This document shows positions 18,171 to 27,709 of a DNA stretch of 64,000 nt, in pieces. Within the stretch, counting starts at the first letter, position 1. Each line of letters opens with the position of its first letter. The notes beneath the pieces were generated by a model that was not told the origin of the DNA, made no database searches, and was given only the letters and a program-made list of their open reading frames with translations. The translations under genes were made by a program, and so were the position numbers. Origin of the DNA: Shewanella sp. 1CM18E (GTDB taxonomy: Bacteria > Pseudomonadota > Gammaproteobacteria > Enterobacterales > Shewanellaceae); NCBI RefSeq assembly GCF_023161665.1, contig NZ_JALNTW010000004.1, positions 87,182-151,181 on the forward strand. The letters run 5' to 3'.

Positions 18171-19613
18171 ATGGCCAAATCCATTTTACTATTTATCAGT
18201 CTCGTACTTGCTAGCCTTAGCCTATCACTGCCAAGCTTTGCTAACACCAATATCACCAGTGCCAATAGCGAAACTAGCATGTGGCACTACACCAATGCTC
18301 AAGGTGAGTTAAAAGTTAAGCTTTATTTCTTTTGGTCTAAAACCTGCCCACATTGCGCTGAAGCTCATCCATTTATAGATAGTTTGCCAGAGCGTTATCC
18401 TTGGATTGAAGTGGAAGATCATATGATTACTGCTGCCGATACCATGGCTATATGGCAAGAGATCGCTAAGCAAACAGGGACTGAAGCACGCTCGGTACCT
18501 TACTTCGCTAGCGGTGAAAAAGCGGTCGTCGGCTACAGCAGCCAAGCCGTTACCGGTGAGTTCTTAGTGCAGCGCTTAAAGTCATATTATGTATCGTTAG
18601 GCGGTAAATTAGCGCCAGAAAAAGAGGGCCAATATACTGCGACCGCCCCAGCAACAGGCGGTTTATTTGGCACTTGTAGTGAAAGTGATAGCCAAGAAGG
18701 TGGCGATGGTACTTGTGATTTAGGCTTAGATAACAGCAATGAGCTAGCCAGCTCTGATGTTCAACCTGTCGAGCTACCACTTGTTGGTGTAGTGCATCCA
18801 GAACAAATGTCATTACCGTTACTTACTGTAGTCCTTGCCGGTGTTGATGCTTTTAACCCTTGCGCTTTCTTTGTATTACTGTTTTTGCTGTCGATAATGG
18901 TTAACGCCAAGAGTCGCGCCCGCATGCTGATTGTTGGCGGGATCTTTGTATTCTTCTCCGGGTTTATCTACTTCATCTTTATGAGTGCTTGGCTGAATAT
19001 CTTCCAATTACTGGGCGCAGGTAGCGATGGCGGCTGGATTATTCTCGGCGCAGGTATGCTCGCCTTGATTGCTGGCGCGGTGAATATTAAAGACTATTTC
19101 TTTACCAAAGGCGAAGTCACCTTGTCGATGTCAGCCGAAAACCGCACAGGTTTGATTAAGCGTATGGGCAAATTAACCAGCGCCAGCAGCATGACAGCCA
19201 TGATTGCCGGTACTGTGGTGTTATCAATATTAGCGAATGCCTATGAGCTGCTGTGTACTGCGGGATTCCCAATGATCTATACCAGCGTGCTATCTATGCA
19301 TGACTTAGAAACATTTGAACGCTACATGTACCTTGTGATGTATAACGTAGTGTATGTCATCCCACTTGCAGCAATTGTGATTGCTTTCAGTGTGTCACTT
19401 GGTAAGCGTAAGCTTACTGAAAAAGAGGGCCAAACCCTTAAACTAATGTCTGGCATTATGATGATGGGCTTAGGCGGCATGTTAGCCCTTGACCCAACAG
19501 CACTGCAAAATGTGGCGTTAGCAATAGGCCTAATCTTTAGCTCTATTATGCTCACAGTGCTCATCACGCTAGTGCGTAAGAGCCTAGAAAAGGTTAACGC
19601 GAAAAAGTCATAA
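18171..19613 (+). CDS. Thioredoxin-fold / CcdA-type membrane thiol-disulphide protein fusion
   Basis: This 480-residue envelope protein has a signal peptide (1-24) and then a periplasmic thioredoxin-like domain with active-site CPHC at Cys59-Cys62. Next comes a Cys-containing linker (GTCSE...GTCDLG). From about residue 215 a multi-pass membrane part has one cysteine in the NPC motif (Cys231) and a partner in ELLCTAGFP (Cys362). The paired membrane cysteines match the electron-relay pair of DsbD/CcdA proteins. It may carry reducing power from the cytoplasm to periplasmic substrates, with its own thioredoxin domain as first acceptor. The partner substrate is unknown and no cytochrome c maturation gene is adjacent. 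TGGAG lies before the start. Confidence 0.8.
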   Translation: MAKSILLFISLVLASLSLSLPSFANTNITSANSETSMWHYTNAQGELKVKLYFFWSKTCPHCAEAHPFIDSLPERYPWIEVEDHMITAADTMAIWQEIAKQTGTEARSVPYFASGEKAVVGYSSQAVTGEFLVQRLKSYYVSLGGKLAPEKEGQYTATAPATGGLFGTCSESDSQEGGDGTCDLGLDNSNELASSDVQPVELPLVGVVHPEQMSLPLLTVVLAGVDAFNPCAFFVLLFLLSIMVNAKSRARMLIVGGIFVFFSGFIYFIFMSAWLNIFQLLGAGSDGGWIILGAGMLALIAGAVNIKDYFFTKGEVTLSMSAENRTGLIKRMGKLTSASSMTAMIAGTVVLSILANAYELLCTAGFPMIYTSVLSMHDLETFERYMYLVMYNVVYVIPLAAIVIAFSVSLGKRKLTEKEGQTLKLMSGIMMMGLGGMLALDPTALQNVALAIGLIFSSIMLTVLITLVRKSLEKVNAKKS

Positions 19614-19620
19614 CCCAGCA

Positions 19621-19660
19621 AACTAAGGCCTTAGATAACACCTTAGCTAAGGCCTTAGTT
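19621..19660 (+). terminator. Terminator after the thioredoxin/CcdA gene
   Basis: A perfect 14-bp stem (AACTAAGGCCTTAG and complement, 12-base loop) lies eight bases after the stop codon and is followed by TTCT. Confidence 0.75.
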
Positions 19661-19708
19661 TTCTATAATAAAAACCTAACGCCTAAACCTTCACAGCTCT
19701 TTGCTTTG

Positions 19709-19735
19709 CCTAGGACCTAGGTCCTAGGTCCTAGG
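19709..19735. repeat. Tandem heptamer repeat of CCTAGG
   Basis: Four CCTAGG hexamers occur at 19709, 19716, 19723 and 19730, separated by single bases A, T and T. This makes a 7-base-period repeat that is also nearly palindromic. It sits between a terminator and the YjfB-like gene. Confidence 0.9.
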
Positions 19736-19846
19736 AGCGCTTCCTCAAACCTTCTTTAAGCAGATACACTCTGTAACAGGAATAAACTTAAGTCATTGAG
19801 CATACAGCCGATAACTACATGACATTCCTAATTAATTGAGTTGAAT

Positions 19847-20044
19847 ATGGCTGTAACTATTTCTAGTGCGAATCTACAACCGAATATGAGTCATGGTGAG
19901 GTTGGCATTAAAGTGGCACAACTTGCAAAAGACCAACAAAAAATCGAAGGTGATATTGCGCTGCAATTAATTAATGCAGCGTTGCCTGAAGCGGCCCCAG
20001 CGCCTGTTGGCAATACGGGTCACAATATCAATACCACAGCTTAA
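19847..20044 (+). CDS. YjfB-like small protein (putative motility protein family)
   Basis: This 65-residue soluble protein has a central helix KVAQLAKDQQKIEGDIALQLI. The C-terminal motif PVGNTGHNINTTA resembles the YjfB family annotated as putative motility proteins, short proteins ending in a G-x-x-I-N motif. The ATG at 19847 is preferred over a TTG two codons upstream. The stop overlaps the stop of the convergent diguanylate cyclase gene by four bases. The family's function is not established; the neighbouring c-di-GMP gene is at best suggestive. Confidence 0.6.
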   Translation: MAVTISSANLQPNMSHGEVGIKVAQLAKDQQKIEGDIALQLINAALPEAAPAPVGNTGHNINTTA

Positions 20045-21180
20045 ACCGCTTGCTTATTTGAGACTGGCTCTGTTTGTGAAACAAAGCCGTCTCTGCCATT
20101 CGCTTTAGCTTGATAAAGCATGCTATCAGCCCTTTCTAACAAGCTACTCGCTACCTCTGGTGCTTGCCATAATGCTATGCCCTGAGAGACAGTGATGTAT
20201 TTAGCCACAGCCGAACTCGGATGGCTTAGCTTCTCTTCGCGCAACATCTGCTGAACTTTTGCTGCGACGCAGTTTGCGCCACGCAAGTCGGTATTAGGTA
20301 GTACCATCACAAACTCTTCACCGCCATATCTAGCCACTAAATCCCTTGGGCGCTCAAGAGCTTGATTTAATAATTCAGCGACTTTTACCAAGTATTCATC
20401 ACCAACTTGGTGACCTAAGGTGTCGTTTAGCGGTTTAAAATAGTCAATGTCTAATAAAATAATACTCAATGGCTGCCGATTGCGGGCAGCGGCTTTGCTT
20501 TCTTGAAGTAACACATCATCAAAATGACGTCGGTTGCTAATGTTTGTTAAACCATCAATTAACGCCAAACGCTTAAACTGACTTAATAGCTTTTTCTTTT
20601 CGACATTGCGTATTATTGCTTTAAAGAACCAACCAGCAATAATTTTCTGTCCAGATAGAATAACCATTAAGAAACACAAAAACTTAGTTAGTGGGTAAAC
20701 AATAGCTTCTGAAAATTGTAGTGAGTGATAAACCGCACTAAACGCAAGAAAAGGCAAAATAACGCTCACCATGATATTGCGATGAGGGAATAAGGCGAGA
20801 GCAAACACCAGCACTAAAATATCTGCTAAAGACTCCACACCAGGCATGTTTTGCTTAGATAGAAAAGCTAGCGACACCAGCACTAGGCTCCATGAGCTCA
20901 CCAACAGACCTAAGTAAACATAAGTTTGTGTGACTGTAACTTTAAATAGGCCTTTGCTTTTTACTGTATACAAGCACAAGCCTAATACAGCTGCTAGTGG
21001 CACCAATTTGATAAGCAATGCTCCTGCATCATAATAATGCCTATCAAAGTAGTAAGTATTTGCTAGCACAACACATAGCATGGCCAAACTGACATAGCTT
21101 GCCCATAAAATGCCACGTTTTAAAATTGTGAAAGTTTCACGTTTTAATTGCGCTTGATACCGGTGTGAATTCAGAGCCAT
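20041..21180 (-). CDS. Membrane diguanylate cyclase (GGEEF) with inhibitory site
   Basis: This 379-residue protein has about six N-terminal membrane segments (residues 25-190) and a C-terminal GGDEF domain. The catalytic motif GGEEF is at 286-290. An allosteric RxxD site (RPRD, 277-280) lies at the canonical distance upstream, so the enzyme should make c-di-GMP and be product-inhibited. The membrane part has no recognised sensor family. It is a single gene, transcribed toward the small YjfB-like gene. Confidence 0.9.
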   Translation of the reverse strand: MALNSHRYQAQLKRETFTILKRGILWASYVSLAMLCVVLANTYYFDRHYYDAGALLIKLVPLAAVLGLCLYTVKSKGLFKVTVTQTYVYLGLLVSSWSLVLVSLAFLSKQNMPGVESLADILVLVFALALFPHRNIMVSVILPFLAFSAVYHSLQFSEAIVYPLTKFLCFLMVILSGQKIIAGWFFKAIIRNVEKKKLLSQFKRLALIDGLTNISNRRHFDDVLLQESKAAARNRQPLSIILLDIDYFKPLNDTLGHQVGDEYLVKVAELLNQALERPRDLVARYGGEEFVMVLPNTDLRGANCVAAKVQQMLREEKLSHPSSAVAKYITVSQGIALWQAPEVASSLLERADSMLYQAKANGRDGFVSQTEPVSNKQAV

Positions 21181-21213
21181 TTTACCACTTCCATTTTTGT
21201 CTTTGACTCGTAT

Positions 21214-21240
21214 AAAAAAAGCCAGCGTCTTGCTGGCTTT
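21214..21240 (-). terminator. ahpF terminator
   Basis: The stem AAAGCCAGC / GCTGGCTTT is followed on the minus strand by seven T. It starts about 20 bases after the ahpF stop. Confidence 0.85.
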
Positions 21241-21260
21241 AATACTAACGATTAATCACT

Positions 21261-22835
21261 TTAGGCTGCAACACTGCTGGTGTCTAAATCGTCAACATTT
21301 TGGCGAATAAGATAATCAAATGCGCCAAGTGATGCTGTTGCGCCGCTGCCCATGGCAATAATAATCTGCTTATAAGCCGAGTTCGTTACATCACCTGCTG
21401 CAAACACACCGGGTAATGAGGTTTCACCTTTAGCGTCAACAATGATTTCACCGCGAGCCGTCATATCGATAGTGTCTTTTAACCACTCAGAGTTTGGCAC
21501 TAAGCCGATTTGCACAAAGATCCCTGCAAGCTCAACATGATGACTCTCACCCGTTGCGCGGTCAGTATAATTTAAGCCGTTTACGCGCTTACCATCACCA
21601 GTCACTTCTGTGGTCATAGCCTGGGTAATAATCTCAATATTACCCATTGATTTAGCTTTACGCTGTAAAACCTCATCAGCGCGCAATGACTTATCAAACT
21701 CGAGTACGGTAACGTGCTCAACGATATTGGCCAAGTCGATTGCCGCTTCAATACCCGAGTTACCACCACCGATCACCGCGACACGCTTACCTTTAAATAG
21801 TGGGCCGTCGCAATGTGGGCAATATGCCACACCACTACCGCGATACTCTTGCTCACCCGGAACGTTCATTTCACGCCAGCGAGCACCGGTCGTTAACAAG
21901 ACAGTTTTACTACGCAGCACTGCGCCGCTTTCAAGCTTTAATTCAAATAGCTCGCCAGACTTTAAACTTAATGCGCGTTGGTTATCCATGATGTCGACGT
22001 CATATTCATGTACGTGCGCTTCAAGATTCGCCACCAATTTTGGTCCTTCGGTCGCTTTGACTGAGATAAAGTTCTCAATACCAACAGTTTCAGCAACTTG
22101 ACCACCAAACTTGTCAGCCACAATACCGGTGCGTAAACCTTTTCGTGCTGCGTAAATTGCTGCCGATGCACCAGCTGGGCCACCGCCAACCACTAATACA
22201 TCAAATGCCTCTTTTTGATTCAGCTGCTCAGCTTTTCTGCCTGCGGCATTAACATCTAACTTGTTCAATATCTCAACTGTGCTGATTGCGCCCATTGAGA
22301 ATTGCTCACCATTAAGGTACACGGATGGCACAGCCATAATGTTGCGTTCATTGACTTCATCTTGGAACAATGAGCCGTCAATCATTACATTAGTAATGTT
22401 TGGATTAATTGCCGCCATCATATTCAGCGCTTGTACCACTTCTGGGCAAGTCTGACAGCTTAGCGACACATAAGTTTCAAAACGATATTCACCCGGCAGT
22501 TGACGGATCTGCTCAATAACATCGCTATCAAGCTTAATAGGGTGACCACCACTATGCAGCAGTGCAAGCACTAGAGACGTGAACTCATGCCCCATAGGCA
22601 GACCAGCAAAAGTAATTTGTGAACCTAATGCAGGGTTAACCACTGCCATTGATGGCGTACGCTCACCCACTTGCTCTGTTACTGATATTAGTGAAGACAG
22701 ACTATCAATATCTGCGGCAAGCGACTTAAGCTCTTGGGCTTTTTTGCTGTCATCAGCCGACACAACCAGCTCAACTGGATGCTTGAGGTTTTGCAAATAA
22801 GTATTCAGTTGGTTCTTTACGTTTGCATCTAACAT
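21261..22835 (-). CDS. ahpF: Alkyl hydroperoxide reductase flavoprotein subunit AhpF
   Basis: AhpF takes electrons from NADH through FAD and two disulphide centres to re-reduce AhpC. The 524-residue protein has the tandem thioredoxin folds at the N terminus with the CQTCPEVV redox centre. The thioredoxin-reductase-like part has the FAD loop [11 protein letters not shown], the CPHCDG redox centre and the NADH loop [11 protein letters not shown]. Length matches E. coli AhpF (521). It lies downstream of ahpC, separated by 286 bases containing two hairpins that could lower its level relative to ahpC. Confidence 0.96.
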   Translation of the reverse strand: MLDANVKNQLNTYLQNLKHPVELVVSADDSKKAQELKSLAADIDSLSSLISVTEQVGERTPSMAVVNPALGSQITFAGLPMGHEFTSLVLALLHSGGHPIKLDSDVIEQIRQLPGEYRFETYVSLSCQTCPEVVQALNMMAAINPNITNVMIDGSLFQDEVNERNIMAVPSVYLNGEQFSMGAISTVEILNKLDVNAAGRKAEQLNQKEAFDVLVVGGGPAGASAAIYAARKGLRTGIVADKFGGQVAETVGIENFISVKATEGPKLVANLEAHVHEYDVDIMDNQRALSLKSGELFELKLESGAVLRSKTVLLTTGARWREMNVPGEQEYRGSGVAYCPHCDGPLFKGKRVAVIGGGNSGIEAAIDLANIVEHVTVLEFDKSLRADEVLQRKAKSMGNIEIITQAMTTEVTGDGKRVNGLNYTDRATGESHHVELAGIFVQIGLVPNSEWLKDTIDMTARGEIIVDAKGETSLPGVFAAGDVTNSAYKQIIIAMGSGATASLGAFDYLIRQNVDDLDTSSVAA

Positions 22836-22974
22836 GATGACTCCTAAATAATCTGATTCTGTTGTTCAATACTCGTTCTAGAGGCAGCAGATATCGCAAG
22901 CAGCGCCTAGAGATAACAAAAATAAAAAGTGATAAAGAAAATAAAAGGTGTAGCTGCTGTTAAGTATTAATAAT

Positions 22975-23019
22975 AAAAACTGTTCAGCCTCAACCTCAGG
23001 GGGGAAGCAAGGCTGAACA
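22975..23019 (-). terminator. Terminator or attenuator between ahpC and ahpF
   Basis: A 10-bp stem (TGTTCAGCCT / AGGCTGAACA) encloses a C-rich 19-base loop. On the minus strand it is followed by GTTTTTATTATT. It would stop part of the ahpC transcripts before ahpF. Confidence 0.6.
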
Positions 23020-23059
23020 ATATAATTAAGGAGATGAAACCGACTAATGGTTGCTTGTT

Positions 23060-23089
23060 GCGTTAGTAAGAGGTGGAGCTTACTAACGC
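23060..23089 (-). other. 3' hairpin of the ahpC transcript
   Basis: A perfect 11-bp stem (GCGTTAGTAAG / CTTACTAACGC, 8-base loop) lies about 30 bases after the ahpC stop. It lacks a T tract, so it may protect the ahpC message from 3' exonucleases. Confidence 0.5.
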
Positions 23090-23121
23090 GCTGCCATCAG
23101 GCTTACCTTAACTTTTTGCGA

Positions 23122-23691
23122 TTAAATCTTACCAACTAGGTCGATTGATGGAGCAAGTGTTTCTTCACCTGGCTGCCATGCTGCTGGGCAAACTTCACCG
23201 TCGTGAGTTGCTACATACTGAGCTGCTTGAATTTTACGAACTAGCTCTGCTGCGCTACGACCAATACCTAGGTCATGTACTTCAGCAACTTTGATTTCAC
23301 CTTCTGGGTTGATAACAAATGTGCCGCGTAGTGCTAGACCATCTTCTTCAATCATCACACCGAAGTTGCGTGTGATAGTACCAGTTGGGTCACCAATCAT
23401 TGGGTACTGGATCTTGTTGATAGTGTCAGAGCTTGCGTGCCATGCTTTGTGAGTGAAGTGAGTGTCAGTTGATACTGAGTAAACTTCAACGCCCATAGAC
23501 TGTAGCTTCTCGTAATGGTCAGCCATGTCGCCTAATTCAGTAGGACATACAAACGTAAAGTCAGCAGGGTAGAAGAAAACAACTGACCACTTACCTAGTA
23601 AGTCTTGCTCTGTCACTGGGTGGAAGTCACCGTTGTGGAAAGCAGTTGCTGAAAATGGCTTGATTGTAGAGTTGATGATTGACTGATGCAT
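23122..23691 (-). CDS. ahpC: Alkyl hydroperoxide reductase peroxidase subunit AhpC
   Basis: This typical 2-Cys peroxiredoxin reduces hydrogen peroxide and organic peroxides. The 189-residue protein has the peroxidatic motif FTFVCPTE (Cys49) and the resolving EVCPA (Cys168). It also has the GDPTG and C-terminal DLVGKI segments of the AhpC subfamily. The ATG at 23691 is chosen because GGAG sits six bases upstream and because homologues start here; in-frame ATGs at 23703 and 23745 would add residues not seen in the family. It pairs with ahpF downstream. OxyR control is the family norm. Confidence 0.96.
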   Translation of the reverse strand: MHQSIINSTIKPFSATAFHNGDFHPVTEQDLLGKWSVVFFYPADFTFVCPTELGDMADHYEKLQSMGVEVYSVSTDTHFTHKAWHASSDTINKIQYPMIGDPTGTITRNFGVMIEEDGLALRGTFVINPEGEIKVAEVHDLGIGRSAAELVRKIQAAQYVATHDGEVCPAAWQPGEETLAPSIDLVGKI

Positions 23692-24065
23692 GTAATGCTC
23701 CATTTTAATAATAAAAAATAAAAATACTTTCTTTAAATTCAACAAACTGGGCTGAGTGATGATGAGTCCCTAAAAGCCAGTTCGTTTTCGATGGAAGCAT
23801 AGTAGCCGAGAAAAATGATTTGTGGTAACGAGTAAAAGCTATCATCCTAATCTAAAAATCCGAATAGGATTAACAACTCAATGATATGCAGAGAAAGCAA
23901 CACTTGCATTAGTGTAGATAAACAGCAATTCATAGCTAAGTATTTATAAATACTGTGAATAGAAAAAAGTTAATCAATCGCAGCGAAAACGGGATGAAGT
24001 ATAGAGTGAGCTTTAAAACAGCTTACTAGCTCGAATAAGCTAGTAAGCATAAGGATTGACGAGTA
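23692..24065. promoter_or_regulatory. ahpC upstream region with an inverted repeat
   Basis: This gap must carry the ahpC promoter. An imperfect inverted repeat ATCCTAAT-N11-AATAGGAT at 23844-23870, next to GATAGC on the minus strand, could be part of an OxyR-type site. The match is loose and I see no clear -10 and -35. Confidence 0.3.
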
Positions 24066-24809
24066 TTACTCCCACACATCAAAGCGTGTGAGTGAACGTG
24101 CCAATTGGAAATCAAGTTGTTGCGATAGCGACTGCGCCTTGGTTTTAAGCGCACTTGCACTAATATCTCGCTTAACCTTGCCAGCAAACACAACCCAGTT
24201 ACCGCTGCCAGTTAAGCATGCACGCACTTCAGCGAAATGCATATTAAGGTAGCTGAGTAACTCGCGGTTTTGGCTGTGCTCTTTCCAGCAATTTAATACC
24301 AAATAACCATCTGCTTTAATCAACGCGGCGCACTGAGCGATAAATGCTTCTGATACTTGCGCAGCATCAACACCTTCTGCGCTATAAATATCAGTAAATA
24401 CCACATCGACCCGCTTATGATCTGCAGCTGCTAAAAACTGCTTTGCATCTTGATGGATTACTTTTAGCTTTTTACTGAGCGGCAACTGAAAGTAGCGCTT
24501 AGCCAATTCAATCACTTCGCTTCTTAGTTCTACCGCGGTTAACTTAATACCAGCATCAAAGTGGCGTAGCGCATGGATCAGTCCGCCACCACCTAGGCCC
24601 AACACAATTGCACTTTTAGGCTGGCTATAAAGCAGCACCAATAACATGGCTTGCACATAGGTGTGCTGTGGAATATGGGGCGTTGCCTTGAGCAACTTAC
24701 TTTGCTCATCGTTTTCACCAAAAGCTAAGATCCGTGTTTCTTTATCTTCTAGTACGATAAGTGGACCATATTCATCTTGGGTTTGATGTAAAACTTGATA
24801 ATCTGACAT
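24066..24809 (-). CDS. Spermidine synthase-like methyltransferase-fold protein
   Basis: This 247-residue Rossmann-fold protein has the glycine-rich loop VLGLGGGGLIHAL (about 69-81) and an acidic TAVELRSEVI strand. The VDVVFTDIYSAEG segment resembles the spermidine/spermine synthase family. The polyamine-binding aspartates of true SpeE cannot be confidently assigned and no speD is nearby, so polyamine synthesis is not claimed. Many Shewanella and Vibrio genomes carry such an orphan SpeE-like gene. It is single and divergent from the DUF3332 gene. Confidence 0.7.
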   Translation of the reverse strand: MSDYQVLHQTQDEYGPLIVLEDKETRILAFGENDEQSKLLKATPHIPQHTYVQAMLLVLLYSQPKSAIVLGLGGGGLIHALRHFDAGIKLTAVELRSEVIELAKRYFQLPLSKKLKVIHQDAKQFLAAADHKRVDVVFTDIYSAEGVDAAQVSEAFIAQCAALIKADGYLVLNCWKEHSQNRELLSYLNMHFAEVRACLTGSGNWVVFAGKVKRDISASALKTKAQSLSQQLDFQLARSLTRFDVWE

Positions 24810-25103
24810 ACGCTCTCCGGTAATTGGGGCGCTATTATGCGTTAATTATCCCTAGAGTAAAATGGCTAACACCTCAGCATTAGCGCAAGTATCAACCCGC
24901 ACCGCACAACAAGATGAACACATCAACCCACTTAAAGACACAGTAAGCCAAAGTGGGAAGCAAACGCTACAAAGCCACCACACAGCAAGCAGTCGCCGAT
25001 ACAAACCCAACAAATACCCAACCTGGATTTGTGACTCGGTTCACGTTTCATTTTTTGGTGTTACATACAATCTGCGCCAATCTCAATTCACTCAAATAGA
25101 TCA

Positions 25104-25628
25104 ATGAAAAAGACAATCTCAGCTATCGCACTAACTGCAGTATTAAGCACTCAATTAACCGGTTGTATGGGCCAAATGGGTCTAAGCGCCATGGTAACTA
25201 AAGCTAACTTAAGCGCAGTTGATAACCGTTACGGTCGTGCAGGCCTATTCATGCTACTAAGCCCTATCTATGGTTTCGCAGCAACAGGCGATCTATTTAT
25301 TATTAACAGCATTGAATTCTGGACTGGTACTAACCCTATTACTGGCCGTTCTCCTGCTGTAGTTGATATGCCAGTTGAAGCTATTTTCAAAGTAAACCAG
25401 CATATTGATGGCGATCTAACCACTGCACCATTAAAGAACGTTAAGTTGACTAGCGCTTCAATGGTAGCAACTGACGAAAACACTTTAGCTATGACGCTTG
25501 TTTATGAAGACGGCAGCCAGCAAGTGATGTCAGGTGTTAAAGATAACGACCACGTTGATTTCTACCTAGATAATGCCTTTATTGCACGTGTTAGCACTGC
25601 AGAGCTAGCGGCTTACCAGCAAGGTTGA
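25104..25628 (+). CDS. DUF3332-family lipoprotein
   Basis: This 174-residue protein has a lipoprotein signal peptide with lipobox LTGC (Cys21), so it should be anchored in the envelope. The central NRYGRAGLFMLLSPIYGFAATGDLFIINSIEFW region is the conserved part of the DUF3332 family found in Shewanella and Vibrio. The function is unknown. The gene has its own terminator and codon use typical of well-expressed genes. An 81-codon frame upstream (24862-25107) that would overlap it by four bases is not accepted as real. Confidence 0.8.
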   Translation: MKKTISAIALTAVLSTQLTGCMGQMGLSAMVTKANLSAVDNRYGRAGLFMLLSPIYGFAATGDLFIINSIEFWTGTNPITGRSPAVVDMPVEAIFKVNQHIDGDLTTAPLKNVKLTSASMVATDENTLAMTLVYEDGSQQVMSGVKDNDHVDFYLDNAFIARVSTAELAAYQQG

Positions 25629-25645
25629 TAGCCCGCAGCATACAA

Positions 25646-25679
25646 AAAAGGGGCGAGTCAATAATGACTCGCCCCTTTT
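25646..25679. terminator. Bidirectional terminator
   Basis: A perfect 15-bp stem (AAAAGGGGCGAGTCA and complement, loop ATAA) sits between the convergent DUF3332 and dienelactone hydrolase genes, with A and T runs on both sides. Confidence 0.9.
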
Positions 25680-25699
25680 GTTTCAGAAACCAGTAGAAA

Positions 25700-26437
25700 C
25701 TACTTTAAGGTTCGCTGAAAAAACGCCACCGCTTGCAAATACATTTGCAGCGCTAACGCAGGATCGTATCTATCGCCTTCATCACGCATAAAGGCATGCT
25801 GTGCGTTCACTTCCAGCCAGTTGAACTTACGCTCTGTCGCCTCAAGTTTGTTATAAATAACTTTGCGCCCTTCACTGGATACGTGAGGATCTTGCTTACC
25901 AAATACCATCACTAACTCAGCAGCAATATCACCTGTACGAGTTAATGAGTCATTGCCTTTATCGCAGGGTAAGGTATTTGAGTGAATATCGGTTGGGTAT
26001 AAACAAAATGCCCCTTGGATATCAGGGTTTAACGCTGCACGATAGGCTAAATGGCCGCCAATACAGACTCCCATACTACCGATATTGCTACTACAAAAGC
26101 TCATACTTCGAGCAAAATCGACTAACGCTTCGGTATCTGAATCGTGATGCTCTAACGGTTTAGTAAACTTATCAGCATTACCTTTATCTTTACCCACATC
26201 ATCATACTCAAGCACTGTGCCTATTGGGTTTAGTTCATGAAAGACTTCTGGCACTAACACCACAAAACCGTGACCTGCTAATATGGCAGCGGCGCGAGCG
26301 ATTGGTGCGGTTTGCTGAAAAATCTCAGAATAGAAAATAATCGTCGCAAACTGGCCTTCACTATCTGGGCGATAGAGGTAGGCGCGCATAGGCCCTGTCG
26401 CAGTATCAATATCATGGACTTCTTGAGTAATGATCAT
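25700..26437 (-). CDS. Dienelactone hydrolase family protein
   Basis: This alpha/beta hydrolase of 245 residues has the nucleophile motif GVCIGG (Cys125), the acid in GKQDPH and the histidine in NAQHAF. That is the Cys-Asp-His triad of dienelactone hydrolases. The protein is cytoplasmic. No aromatic ring-cleavage genes are near, so the natural substrate is probably not dienelactone. AAGGA precedes the ATG. It is a single gene. Confidence 0.85.
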   Translation of the reverse strand: MIITQEVHDIDTATGPMRAYLYRPDSEGQFATIIFYSEIFQQTAPIARAAAILAGHGFVVLVPEVFHELNPIGTVLEYDDVGKDKGNADKFTKPLEHHDSDTEALVDFARSMSFCSSNIGSMGVCIGGHLAYRAALNPDIQGAFCLYPTDIHSNTLPCDKGNDSLTRTGDIAAELVMVFGKQDPHVSSEGRKVIYNKLEATERKFNWLEVNAQHAFMRDEGDRYDPALALQMYLQAVAFFQRTLK

Positions 26438-26608
26438 CGGCTTTCCTTAGTCGCTTTTTTATATTTAGGCTGCTACGAGCTCGAGGGGTTCCGCTCAAAC
26501 CTAGAGGAATTATGCAGTCTATTATGAATCAATTTAGCATTTGCTAACACTATCTTAAATAATGTTGCCAACGTGCATTCGATACATGCTGCCAACTAAC
26601 AGATATCT

Positions 26609-27595
26609 TTACAATTGGTTAGGGCACGCTTCTCCCGCAAGAAGCTGTTTAACATTACTTAATGTTGTATGGGCTATCGCACCTAACGCTTCTTCAGTTA
26701 AGAAAGCTTGGTGACCAGTAAAAATAACATTGTGACAAGCTGATAAGCGTCTAAACACATCGTCTTGAATGATTTCACTCGACTTATCTTCAAAAAACAG
26801 CTCTTTTTCGTTTTCATAAACGTCTAAGCCTAATGAGCCTAATTGACCGGTTTTAAGCGCTTCCATTGCATCAAGTGCGTTTAGCAGTCCGCCACGGCTA
26901 GTGTTGATCACCATAACCCCAGGTTTCATCTGGCTAAAGCTCGTTTCACTTAATAAATGATGATTATCTGCTGTCAGCGGACAATGCAAACTTATCACAT
27001 CGCAAATAGGATAAAGCTGCTCGAGTGATAAATACTCGACGCCTAAATCGATTACCGCCTGATTAGGATAAGGGTCGTGAGCCACAACCGTGCAGCCAAA
27101 ACCTTGCAGCACTTTAATCGTGGCTAAACCGATTTTACCAGTACCGATAACACCTACAGTGCGACCGTGCATGTTAAAACCTACTAGGCCCTCAAGGGAA
27201 AAGTTAGCATCGCGGGTGCGTTGGTAAGCTTTATGGATTTTACGGTTCAAGGTAAGCATTAATGCAACGGTATGCTCTGCAACCGACTCAGGAGAATAAG
27301 CAGGCACATTTACCACTTTAATACCTAGGCGAGCGGCGGCTGCCAAATCAACATTATTAAAGCCCGCGCAGCGCATAGCAATAATCTTAGTGCCACCAGC
27401 AGCTAGTTCAACCAACACCTCTTCACACAGGGAGTCATTAACGAACGCACAAACCACCTCAAAGCCTTCTGCCAACTTGACGGTTTGCATACACAAGCGG
27501 TAATCAAAATACTCAATAGCGGCGCCGAACGCAGAGTTGGTACGGTCAAAATGCTGCATGTCGTAATGCTTGGCGCTAAAAAAGCCTATTTTCAT
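26609..27595 (-). CDS. ldhA: Fermentative D-lactate dehydrogenase
   Basis: LdhA reduces pyruvate to D-lactate with NADH. The 328-residue protein aligns along its whole length with E. coli LdhA. The NAD loop is GTGKIG (151-156) and the catalytic Arg234, Glu263 and His295 lie in NTSRGG, DVYENE and FTGHQAF. Segments such as RCAGFNNVDL and IQDDVFRRLSACHNV are diagnostic. It is a single gene; anaerobic induction would be expected, but no regulator site is clear. Confidence 0.95.
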   Translation of the reverse strand: MKIGFFSAKHYDMQHFDRTNSAFGAAIEYFDYRLCMQTVKLAEGFEVVCAFVNDSLCEEVLVELAAGGTKIIAMRCAGFNNVDLAAAARLGIKVVNVPAYSPESVAEHTVALMLTLNRKIHKAYQRTRDANFSLEGLVGFNMHGRTVGVIGTGKIGLATIKVLQGFGCTVVAHDPYPNQAVIDLGVEYLSLEQLYPICDVISLHCPLTADNHHLLSETSFSQMKPGVMVINTSRGGLLNALDAMEALKTGQLGSLGLDVYENEKELFFEDKSSEIIQDDVFRRLSACHNVIFTGHQAFLTEEALGAIAHTTLSNVKQLLAGEACPNQL

Positions 27596-27709
27596 AGTAG
27601 ATACCTTAGCTAAAAGAGGAAGAAAACTTGAACAGTCTATGCGATATGAGGGGATTTGTCTTGATGAGGGTCAATCTGTGCCAGTTTGCTAGCGATTGAT
27701 TTTTGACAA

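Noticed and set aside
23704..23745. Longer AhpC starting at 23745
   Set aside because: The extra residues are hydrophobic, absent from the family, and a good GGAG precedes the ATG at 23691.
24862..25107. 81-codon plus-strand ORF before the DUF3332 gene
   Set aside because: No ribosome-binding site, low-complexity polar composition without family features, and it occupies the expected promoter of the DUF3332 gene.
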